A DNA stretch of 64,000 nucleotides, taken from the NCBI RefSeq assembly GCF_030551255.1, contig NZ_CP130630.1, forward strand, positions 8,741,001-8,805,000, given 5' to 3'. This document shows, in pieces, positions 34,872-42,026 of this stretch (position 1 is the stretch's first letter; every line of letters starts with the position of its first letter). Under the pieces are notes generated by a model that saw nothing but the letters and a program-made list of their open reading frames with translations, was not told where the DNA came from and ran no database searches. The position numbers and the translations under genes were made by a program. Origin of the DNA: Streptomyces sp. NL15-2K. GTDB lineage: Bacteria; Actinomycetota; Actinomycetes; Streptomycetales; Streptomycetaceae.

Positions 34872-34947
34872 CGCCCGCGCAGGCGTCGTACGCCCGCGCA
34901 GGCGTCGTACGCCCGCGCAGGCGTCGTACGCCCGCGCAGGCGTCGTA
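34872..34947. repeat. Four contiguous 19-bp direct repeats
   Basis: Four perfect head-to-tail copies of CGCCCGCGCAGGCGTCGTA with no spacers, between the Met/His-rich protein gene and the ECF sigma gene. Each unit contains a small inverted element (GCGC). The lack of spacers rules out a CRISPR array. It could be a slippage tract, or an iteron-like regulator site in the sigma leader. Confidence 0.93.
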
Positions 34948-35019
34948 CGGCTGGATCCTCCCCCTCACCGGGGCCAACACCCCTCACCGGGGCCACCGAT
35001 GACCCGAGAAGGACACCAG

Positions 35020-35601
35020 GTGATCACTCCTACCGACTCCATGGACGCGTCGGCCACCGCCTGGGCGCTCGCCGCCCGTGCCGGCGACGCGGTCGCCGTC
35101 GAGCAGTTCGTCCGCGCACTGCACCGTGACGTCCTGCGCTACGTCGCCCACCTCTGCGCCGACCCCCAGGCCGTGGACGACCTGGCACAGGACACGTTCC
35201 TGCGGGCGCTCGGCAGCCTGCACCGGTTCGAGGGACGTTCCTCGGCGCGGGCCTGGCTGCTGGCCATCGCCCGCCGTTCCGTGATCGACGGCTACCGGTA
35301 TGCCGCCGCCCGGCCCCGCCCGTGCGACGTGCCGGACTGGCAACTGGCGGTCGAGCGCGCCCAGCCGCGGGGCCTGCCCGGTTTCGACGACGGCGTCGCG
35401 CTGCTCGACCTGCTGGCCACGTTGCCCGACGAACGCCGGGAGGCCTTCGTCCTCACCCAACTGCTGGGCCTGCCCTACGCGGAGGCGGCCGAACTGAGCG
35501 ACTGCCCCGTCGGGACGGTCCGTTCCCGGGTGGCCCGCGCCCGCGAGACGCTCATCGACCTGCTGGCCACGGCCGACGAGCCCGCGGTGCCGGCCGCCTG
35601 A
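35020..35601 (+). CDS. ECF-family RNA polymerase sigma factor
   Basis: A 193-residue ECF sigma factor. Region 2 is FVRALHRDVLRYVAHLCADPQAVDDLAQDTFLRALGSLHRFEGRSSARAWLLAIARRSVID; region 4 is LPDERREAFVLTQLLGLPYAEAAELSDCPVGTVRSRVARARETLIDLL. No anti-sigma gene adjoins it; the upstream membrane protein might sense the signal (inference). GTG 35020 was chosen for AGAAGGA 6 bases upstream; ATG 34999 is the alternative. It ends one base before the convergent dehydrogenase gene. Confidence 0.9.
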   Translation: MITPTDSMDASATAWALAARAGDAVAVEQFVRALHRDVLRYVAHLCADPQAVDDLAQDTFLRALGSLHRFEGRSSARAWLLAIARRSVIDGYRYAAARPRPCDVPDWQLAVERAQPRGLPGFDDGVALLDLLATLPDERREAFVLTQLLGLPYAEAAELSDCPVGTVRSRVARARETLIDLLATADEPAVPAA

Positions 35602-35602
35602 G

Positions 35603-38600
35603 TCAGCGCGTCAGCCGGTTCCGGACCAGCCTGGCCGCCGTACCCACCGCGGCCAGGCCGGCCAGTCCCGTGAGGCCCGCCCCGGCCATGGCGAGTGCCT
35701 TGGCCGGGCGTCCCGGAGGCGCCGGCCGGACGCCGGGCGCGACGCCGTACGCGCTGCCCAGCGCGCCGGAACGGGGTGTGTCGGAACGGGCGCTGTCGGG
35801 CAGCGCGGAGGCCAGCAGCTCCGCGAGGTGCACCGCCTCGTGGCCGCCGCTGTCGAACTCGTGGATCTGCGTACGGCAGCTGAAGCCGTCCGCCAGCACC
35901 ACCGTCTCAGGCGCCTCTTCCCGCAGCCGCGGCAGCAGCACGCGCTCCGCGCACGCCTCGCTGACCTCCAGGTGCCCGCACTCGAAGCCGAAGTTCCCGG
36001 CGAGTCCGCAGCAGCCGGACTCCAGCCGCTCGACGTCGACCCCGGCGCGGTGCAGCAGCCGCTCGTCGGCCGTCCAGTCCAGCACCGCGTGCTGGTGGCA
36101 GTGCACCTGGGCCAGCGCCCGCGCGGAACGGTCCGGCACCTGCGGGGGTTCGTAGCCGGGGGAGTGCTCGGTGAGCAGTTCGGCCAGCGTCACCGTCCGG
36201 TCGCACAGCCTGCGCACGTCACGGTCGCCGGGGAACAACTCGCTCGCGTCCGACCGGAACACGGCCGTACAGCTGGGCTCAAGGCCGACGACCAGGCCAC
36301 CTCCCCGCACGTGGTCGGCGAGATGGCGCACGGTACGGGTCAACACGCGTTCGGCGACGGTCAGTTGCCCGGTGGAGATCCAGGTCAGCCCGCAGCACAG
36401 CGGCTCGTCGGGCAGGACCACCCGCCAGCCCGCGTGCTCCATGAGCCGTACGGCCGACTGCCCGATGTGCGGATGGAAGTGGTCGGTGAAGGTGTCCGGC
36501 CACAGCAGGACGGTCCCGCGCGCCCCGTCGCCGTACGGCTCATGGCGCGCGAACCACTGCCGCAGGGTCTGCCCGGCGAACAGCGGCACCTCCCGGTCCT
36601 CGACGCCCGCGACCGCGACGGCGGCCTTCGACAGCGGCGGGGTGTGCGTCATCGCGTTGACGACCGGGCCGAGCCGCGCGCGGCCGACGGCCTGGGCGAG
36701 GGCGGGCAGCCAGCCCATGGAGAAGTGGGCGCGGGGACGCCGCCACCCCCGGCCCACGTAGTGATGGGACAGGAACTCCGCCTTGTACGTGGCCATGTCC
36801 ACGTCGGCCGGACAGTCCTTCTTGCACCCCTTGCAGGCCAGGCACAGGTCGAGCGCGTCACGCACGGCCTCGGACCGCCAGCCGTCCTGGACGGCGCTGT
36901 CGCCGTGCCCGTCGAGCATCTCGAACAGCAGCCGGGCCCGCCCGCGTGTGGAGTGCTCCTCCTCCATGGTCACCTGGTACGAGGGGCACATCACCGCGCC
37001 GCCCTTGTTGGTGTGCTGCCGGCACTTCCCCACGCCCACGCACCGGTTGGCGGCCTCCGCGAAGGACCCGCCGTCCTCGGGGAAGCGGAAGTGCAGGTCG
37101 CGGGGGTCGTACGGAGCCCAGTCACCGCCGAGGCGCAGGTTCTCGTCCAGCCGGTACGGCGCCACGACCTTCCCGGGGTTCATCCGGTCCAGCGGGTCGA
37201 ACACGGCCTTCAACCGCCCGAAGGCCTCGACCAGTCGCTCTCCGAACATCCGCGGCAGCAGCTCGCCCCGGCTCTGCCCGTCGCCGTGCTCACCGGAGAA
37301 GGAGCCGCCGAACTCGGCGACCAGGTCGGCCGCCCGCTCCATGAACCGCCGGTAGGCGGCGACCCCGTCGGCGGAGTACAGGTCGAAGGGGATCCGGGTG
37401 TGCACGCAGCCCTGCCCGAAGTGGCCGTAGAGGCTGGGCCCGGTGTCGCTGAGGTAGCCGAACTCCTCGTACAGGCCGCGCAGTCGTCGCAGGTAGTCGC
37501 CGAGCCGGTCGGGCGGGACGGCCGAGTCCTCCCAGCCCTCGAAGGTGTCGGGCCGGTGCGGGACGTGCGCGGTGGCGGCGAGGCCGGCCTCGCGGACCTG
37601 CCACAGCTCCTCCTCGTGGGCCGGGTCGTCGAGGAAGGCGACTTCGGGGTCGTGCTCGGACTCGTCGAGGGCGTCCAGCATCCGGTGCGCCCGGTCCTCC
37701 GCCTCCTCGATGGTGTCCGAACCGAACTCCACCATCAGGAAGGCACATCCTTCGGGCAGTTCGGCGATCGCCTTGGGGTTGAGGTTCTTCAGCTGCTCGT
37801 CGCGGATCAGCTTGGAGTCGACGCCCTCCAGCGCGATCGGCTCGTACGGCAGGACCGCCGGCACCGCGTCCGCGGCCGTCTCGACGTCCGGGAACCCCAG
37901 TACCACCAGCGTGCGTTCCTCCACCACGGGCACCAGCTCCAGCTCCGCGCGCAGGACGGTGACCAGCGTGGACTCGCTGCCGACCAGCAGCCCGGCGACG
38001 TCGAAGCCGTGTTCCGGCAGCAGCGAGTCGAGGTTGTAGCCGGACACCCGGCGCGGGATGTCCGGGAAGCGGCGGCGGATCTCGTCGGCGTAGGTGTCGC
38101 GCAGGGCGCGCAACTGCCGGTAGACGGAGGCCCGCAGGTCGCCCTGCCGCTCGATCTCGGCGTACTCCTCGTCGCTGGTTTCCCCGCACCAGAAGCGGGT
38201 GCCGTCGTACAACAGCACTTCCAGGCGGGCGATGTTGTCGACCACCTTGCCGTGCGCCTGCGCGGTGGCCCCGCAGGAGTTGTTGCCGATCATGCCGCCG
38301 AGGGTGCAGTTCGCGTGGGTGGCGGGCTCCGGGCCGTAGCGCAGCCCGGTCGGCGCGAGCCGCCGGTTCAGCTCGTCCAGCACGATGCCGGGCTGCACGA
38401 CGCAGGTGCGGGCGCTGGTGTCCACGGACTCCAGCCGGTCGCAGTACTTCGACCAGTCGATGACGACGGCGGTGTTGGTGCACTGCCCGGCCAGGCTCGT
38501 CCCGCCGCCCCGGGACAGCACGGGCACGTCGTGCTCACGGGCCACGGCCACCGCCGCGGCGGCGGCCTCGGGCGTACGGGGGACGACCACGCCGATCGGG

Positions 38601-38767
38601 GTCTGCCGGAAGTTCGAGGCGTCCGTGGAGTAGGCGGCCCGGCTCCCGGCGTCGAAGCGGACCTCGCCGTCGACCCGTTCACCCAGTTCGGCCTCCAGTG
38701 CTCCCACGTCGACCGCAGGTGCGGCCGGTCGCCCGGCGACGGGATCGGGCAGGTCCAGCACGCCCAT
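35603..38767 (-). CDS. FAD-linked oxidase / (Fe-S)-binding dehydrogenase (GlpC/GlcD fusion)
   Basis: A 1054-residue fusion resembling quinone-linked D-2-hydroxy acid (D-lactate) dehydrogenases. The N-terminal PCMH-type FAD domain (VPVLSRGGGTSLAGQCTN, GGMIGNNSCGA) is followed by the FAD-oxidase C domain (LYGHFGQGCVHTRIPFDL). Next come two 4Fe-4S ferredoxin motifs (CVGVGKCRQ...CPSY and CLACKGCKKDCP), then two CCG domains (CCGLTW, CCGLAGNFGFECGH). A hydrophobic helix near the C-terminus (ALAMAGAGLTGLAGLAAVG) may anchor it to the membrane. Electrons would pass from the hydroxy acid via FAD and Fe-S to the quinone pool. The whole plus strand here shows a long antisense open frame caused by high GC. 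Confidence 0.92.
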   Translation of the reverse strand: MGVLDLPDPVAGRPAAPAVDVGALEAELGERVDGEVRFDAGSRAAYSTDASNFRQTPIGVVVPRTPEAAAAAVAVAREHDVPVLSRGGGTSLAGQCTNTAVVIDWSKYCDRLESVDTSARTCVVQPGIVLDELNRRLAPTGLRYGPEPATHANCTLGGMIGNNSCGATAQAHGKVVDNIARLEVLLYDGTRFWCGETSDEEYAEIERQGDLRASVYRQLRALRDTYADEIRRRFPDIPRRVSGYNLDSLLPEHGFDVAGLLVGSESTLVTVLRAELELVPVVEERTLVVLGFPDVETAADAVPAVLPYEPIALEGVDSKLIRDEQLKNLNPKAIAELPEGCAFLMVEFGSDTIEEAEDRAHRMLDALDESEHDPEVAFLDDPAHEEELWQVREAGLAATAHVPHRPDTFEGWEDSAVPPDRLGDYLRRLRGLYEEFGYLSDTGPSLYGHFGQGCVHTRIPFDLYSADGVAAYRRFMERAADLVAEFGGSFSGEHGDGQSRGELLPRMFGERLVEAFGRLKAVFDPLDRMNPGKVVAPYRLDENLRLGGDWAPYDPRDLHFRFPEDGGSFAEAANRCVGVGKCRQHTNKGGAVMCPSYQVTMEEEHSTRGRARLLFEMLDGHGDSAVQDGWRSEAVRDALDLCLACKGCKKDCPADVDMATYKAEFLSHHYVGRGWRRPRAHFSMGWLPALAQAVGRARLGPVVNAMTHTPPLSKAAVAVAGVEDREVPLFAGQTLRQWFARHEPYGDGARGTVLLWPDTFTDHFHPHIGQSAVRLMEHAGWRVVLPDEPLCCGLTWISTGQLTVAERVLTRTVRHLADHVRGGGLVVGLEPSCTAVFRSDASELFPGDRDVRRLCDRTVTLAELLTEHSPGYEPPQVPDRSARALAQVHCHQHAVLDWTADERLLHRAGVDVERLESGCCGLAGNFGFECGHLEVSEACAERVLLPRLREEAPETVVLADGFSCRTQIHEFDSGGHEAVHLAELLASALPDSARSDTPRSGALGSAYGVAPGVRPAPPGRPAKALAMAGAGLTGLAGLAAVGTAARLVRNRLTR

Positions 38768-38864
38768 GGAGCCCTCCTACGGTGGTCGGCGCGGCGTCAG
38801 CGGCGGCCGTGCCCGAGGCACGGGGCGACCGGGTACCCCTCGGCGGTGCCGACGACACGGGCTC

Positions 38865-39365
38865 CTATTCGGCGGGCTGCTCCTGCGCGAAGTCCGGCAT
38901 CAGCGCACGCATCGCCTCGCACTGGGCGGGGCCGATGGCGCCGGCGAGGGACTTGAGGACCGTGTCGGCGAGAGGCTCGGAGGCCTCCGTCAGCAGGCGC
39001 CGGGCCTTGTCGGTGAGCGCGACCTCGACGCCCCGCTTGTCGCCGCAGACCGACCGGCGGGTGACGAGTCCGGCGTGCTGGAGGCAGGCGATCTGATAGG
39101 TGAGCCGGGTCTTCGGGCGGGCCAGCTGCTCGGCGATCCGCGTCATCCTGACGCCGCCGGGCTGCTCGGCGAGCAGGCACAGGACCAGGAACTCGTCGTG
39201 CGAGACGTCGAGCCGCTCCTTGACGACCGCGTGCAGCCGCCGCTCGACGGCCCCCGTCGCGGCCAGCATGACCATCCATGCCCGCAACTCGGGAGGCAGC
39301 AGTCCGGCGCCCTGCGCGGAGGGACATTCGGGCAGGTCATCGGGGTGCTCGTCGGGTTCGGCCAT
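38865..39365 (-). CDS. MarR-family transcriptional regulator
   Basis: A 166-residue MarR protein. The winged helix is VSHDEFLVLCLLAEQPGGVRMTRIAEQLARPKTRLTYQIACLQHAGLVTRRSVCGDKRGVEVALTDKARRLL. Two cysteines (C110 region in SVCGDKRG and one near the C-terminus) could sense redox state, but that is speculation. It is divergent from a yceI gene, with three related AT-rich boxes between them. ATG 39365 was chosen over 39389 because the latter overlaps the first operator box. Confidence 0.9.
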   Translation of the reverse strand: MAEPDEHPDDLPECPSAQGAGLLPPELRAWMVMLAATGAVERRLHAVVKERLDVSHDEFLVLCLLAEQPGGVRMTRIAEQLARPKTRLTYQIACLQHAGLVTRRSVCGDKRGVEVALTDKARRLLTEASEPLADTVLKSLAGAIGPAQCEAMRALMPDFAQEQPAE

Positions 39366-39382
39366 GGTCCGAGTGTACCTGT

Positions 39383-39464
39383 TATCCAATTTTGGACGAG
39401 GGGCCTGCGAAGGGGTTGTTCATATTTGGATAACCCGCTACGGTGAGCGTCATCCAAATTTGAA
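39383..39464. promoter_or_regulatory. Three related MarR-type boxes
   Basis: TATCCAATTTTGGA (39383-39396), TTCATATTTGGAT (39420-39432) and ATCCAAATTTGAA (39452-39464) share the core ATCCAAATTTGrA, the second in inverted orientation. They span the gap between the divergent marR and yceI starts, an AT-rich island in otherwise GC-rich DNA. Dimeric MarR proteins bind such 13-15 bp imperfect palindromes. Confidence 0.75.
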
Positions 39465-39487
39465 CCACTGGGAACAAGGGGCATATC

Positions 39488-40006
39488 ATGACCGTCGCCG
39501 TGGAAACCGGGACCTGGCAGCTCGACCGCACCGCCTCCACCGTCGCCCTGCGGCACAAGACGATGTGGAACCTGGTCACGGTGAAGGGCACCTTCGCCAC
39601 CTTCGCCGGACAGGGCGAGGTGCGGCCCGACGGTTCGGCCGTCGGCACCATCTCCCTGGATGTCGCCTCCCTGGACACCAAGAACGCCAAGCGCGACACG
39701 CACCTGCGGGGCGCCGACTTCTTCGACGCCGACAACCACCCCGAGATCACGTTCGCGGTCCGCAGCGCCGAACTCCGCGGGAGCGACGCGGTGCACGTCG
39801 TCGGTCAGCTGACCGCGCGGGGCGTCAGCCGTCCCCTGTCCTTCACCGCGGCCCTCCGTGACGCGAGCGCCGACGCACTCACCCTGGACGTGGAATTCAG
39901 CGTGGACCGCGAGCAGTTCGGCATGGGCTGGAACCAGCTCGGCATGATCCGCGGCCTGACCACGGTCACCGCCACGCTCCGCTTCACGCGGACGGCAGCA
40001 GCCTGA
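39488..40006 (+). CDS. YceI-family lipid-binding protein
   Basis: A 172-residue YceI protein, a lipocalin-like barrel that binds isoprenoid or fatty-amide ligands. Family signatures are WQLDRTASTVALRHKTMWNLVTVKGTF, SLDTKNAKRDTHLRGADFFDADNHPEITF and GVSRPLSF. It has no signal peptide, so it should act in the cytoplasm. It is regulated from the MarR intergenic region. Its 3' end overlaps the convergent membrane-protein gene by 23 bases. Confidence 0.93.
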   Translation: MTVAVETGTWQLDRTASTVALRHKTMWNLVTVKGTFATFAGQGEVRPDGSAVGTISLDVASLDTKNAKRDTHLRGADFFDADNHPEITFAVRSAELRGSDAVHVVGQLTARGVSRPLSFTAALRDASADALTLDVEFSVDREQFGMGWNQLGMIRGLTTVTATLRFTRTAAA

Positions 40007-41921
40007 TGTAGGTGCTCGACAGCGTCTGCGGCGAGGGCGTGAAGGCGCGCAGCCGGACCCGCACCCCTCGGCGCGGAAGCGTGAACGTCCCGGTGAACGG
40101 CCGGATTTCGTACGTCGCCGTCGCGTGCGCGGGCAGGGCGGCCGGGCCCCGTACGACCGACCAGTACGCGTCCATGCCCTGGCCCCTCGTGAGCGTGAAG
40201 TGGGGCACGAGGGCGCTGTCGCCGGTGTTGGTGACCCGGAGGGTCAGCCGGGAGACGGCGGTCGGCGCCGCCCGCCCCACCGAGGCGACGGCCATGTGCA
40301 GCGGCGGCGTCCCCGTCGCCGCCAGCGCGGCGCTCGCCACGGCGGGGGAGAGCAGCAGCACGACCGCCGCGATCCGCGCCGGACGCCGGTGCGGCCCGGA
40401 CAGCAGGCGCGGGCGCGGCTGCCACGCGCCCGCGAACTCCGGCAGCGGCGCGGTGACCGCCGCCGCCAGCCACAGCGGGGTCATCATCAGGTAGTAGCCG
40501 TCCTGCGAACGGGTCGCCAGATAGAAGGCGAGCCACGGCAGGACGGTCGCCGCGGGCCCCAGTCGCCGTACGAACAGCACGAACACCGCCAGCAGGCCGC
40601 CGAGCAGCAGCAGGCTTGCGCGGGAGTACCAGTCGAGCCGGTCGCCGCCGTCGGTGAGGTACAGCGAGACGTCCACCAGGCCCTGCCCGTGCAGCACGGC
40701 GCCCTGCGTCAGCGGCAGCGCGATGCCGTCGAGCCAGGCACCAGGCTCGCTCACGATGAAGTACGTGTTGATCAGCAGCCATACGGTGGCGGCGACCCCG
40801 GCGACCCGCAGCGCCACCAGCCCCGCCGCCCGCGCCCCTAGGGCCTGTGTCGGAAGTGGCGCCTGCCGGACGGCGTCTGGCACGCTCCCCCACTGCCTTG
40901 AGGGCGTGGGAGGTGCCCCCACTCGCCGCACCGGGCGAAAGCCCAAGTACGTCCAGTACGAGGGCTTCCGCCCGGCACGCCGAGAGCACGCACCAGACGC
41001 CGCCCGGCCCGCCCTTCGGGCGGACGACGCCACTTCCGACACAGGCCCTAGCTCCCCGCGCCGCACGGCGTAGATCCCGGCCAGCAGGAACGGCGCCAGG
41101 AACCAGGGCAGTTGCTGCGCCGCGCACGCCGCGCCCAGACAGGCCGCCTGCGCCACCCCGGCCGGGCCGAGCCGCCCGCCCCGCCCGATCCGCGGCCAGC
41201 GCACCACCACCGGCACCAGCAGGGCCAGGGCCAGGATCGCCGGATAGCCGAGCCGGCCGTACGAGGCCAGCATCCCGAAGCCGAGGCACACCATCGTCGC
41301 CGCCGGCCGCCACGGCCCGGGCAGCAGCCGCCACAGCACCACCGCGCCGACGATCAGCGCGCCCGTGCTCAGCGCCGTCGCCGCCATGCCGCCGTGCCCG
41401 AGCCACAGCAGGGGCGCGGTCAGCAGCGGGGCCAGCGGGGGATAGCCGTACGTGTAGTCGTAGCCGCCGGTCACCGTCGGGGTGCGCGCGACGGTGTGAC
41501 CGAAGAGCCAGGGCCACGGCTGCCCGTAGACGGGGTGCCCGGCGACCAGCGCCCGGGCGGCCTGGGCGGTGAGGTCCGCCTCGTCGGAGCCGTTGTGGTT
41601 CATGACCCACGTACACAGGACGAGCGTCACCGCGGTGACGAGCACGCACAGGTCCACGCGCGCCAGCGACCGCGGTCGGCGTACCACCAGGGCCAGCACC
41701 CCGCACACCAGGACCGAGGCGTAGCACACGGAGATCACCGCGGCCACGACGAGCCGATGGCTCGCCGCCTGCGCCCAGACCGATCGCGTCCCGATGAAGA
41801 GACTGATGTCGGCCAGCAGGGTCAGCACGCGATGCCACTGCGCGGGGGGTTCCGGGGCGGCGGACACCGCCGGCTGCGTCCGCCGGACGGGAGCCGACAG
41901 CCGGGTATCTGTCAGGAGCAC
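39984..41921 (-). CDS. Polytopic membrane protein (glycosyltransferase-like) with in-frame MITE insertion
   Basis: A 645-residue protein with about 10-12 membrane helices and a C-terminal beta-rich domain of about 110 residues. The arrangement (helix, loop with DEADLTAQAARALVAGHPVY, then GGYDYTYGYPPLAPLL) resembles polyprenol-phosphate-dependent mannosyl/arabinosyl transferases (GT-C/GT87-like), but no catalytic motif was confirmed. Residues about 291-360, rich in Arg and Ser, are encoded by a 210-bp MITE insertion that keeps the frame. Without it the protein would read RRGELGARAAGLVALR. The added segment lies in a predicted loop between helices, so the protein could still fold. Confidence 0.75.
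   Translation of the reverse strand: MLLTDTRLSAPVRRTQPAVSAAPEPPAQWHRVLTLLADISLFIGTRSVWAQAASHRLVVAAVISVCYASVLVCGVLALVVRRPRSLARVDLCVLVTAVTLVLCTWVMNHNGSDEADLTAQAARALVAGHPVYGQPWPWLFGHTVARTPTVTGGYDYTYGYPPLAPLLTAPLLWLGHGGMAATALSTGALIVGAVVLWRLLPGPWRPAATMVCLGFGMLASYGRLGYPAILALALLVPVVVRWPRIGRGGRLGPAGVAQAACLGAACAAQQLPWFLAPFLLAGIYAVRRGELGPVSEVASSARRAGRAASGACSRRAGRKPSYWTYLGFRPVRRVGAPPTPSRQWGSVPDAVRQAPLPTQALGARAAGLVALRVAGVAATVWLLINTYFIVSEPGAWLDGIALPLTQGAVLHGQGLVDVSLYLTDGGDRLDWYSRASLLLLGGLLAVFVLFVRRLGPAATVLPWLAFYLATRSQDGYYLMMTPLWLAAAVTAPLPEFAGAWQPRPRLLSGPHRRPARIAAVVLLLSPAVASAALAATGTPPLHMAVASVGRAAPTAVSRLTLRVTNTGDSALVPHFTLTRGQGMDAYWSVVRGPAALPAHATATYEIRPFTGTFTLPRRGVRVRLRAFTPSPQTLSSTYIRLLPSA
40841..41048. mobile_element. 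208-bp MITE with 21-bp terminal inverted repeats and TA duplication
   Basis: Both ends begin GGGCCTGTGTCGGAAGTGGC plus one more shared G (21-bp perfect terminal inverted repeats) and the element is flanked by TA on each side, as for IS630/Tc1-type transposition. A subterminal inverted repeat (CGGCGTCTGG) and two internal hairpins are present. One contains CTCCCCCACTGCCTTGAGGG (from 40885), also found at 48390 inside tnpB. It encodes no transposase, so it must be mobilised in trans. Removing 210 bases restores TA and the host frame. Confidence 0.9.
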
Positions 41922-42026
41922 GGCACCGGACGGTAATCGTGCCCGGTGAGCGCGCCGCCGACGGAGGTGAAGAGTCCGGTGTGAGGGCGGTATGAAGACC
42001 CGGTTTGCTCCGAGGCGCGGCAGCTG

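Noticed and set aside
34872..34947. CRISPR array
   Set aside because: The four 19-bp units are contiguous with no spacers and no cas genes are present.
35828..38956. Long plus-strand open frame of over 1000 codons opposite the FAD/Fe-S dehydrogenase
   Set aside because: It is the antisense shadow of a well-supported gene, rich in Arg/Gly/Val/His without domain motifs; such frames are common in DNA with very high third-position GC.
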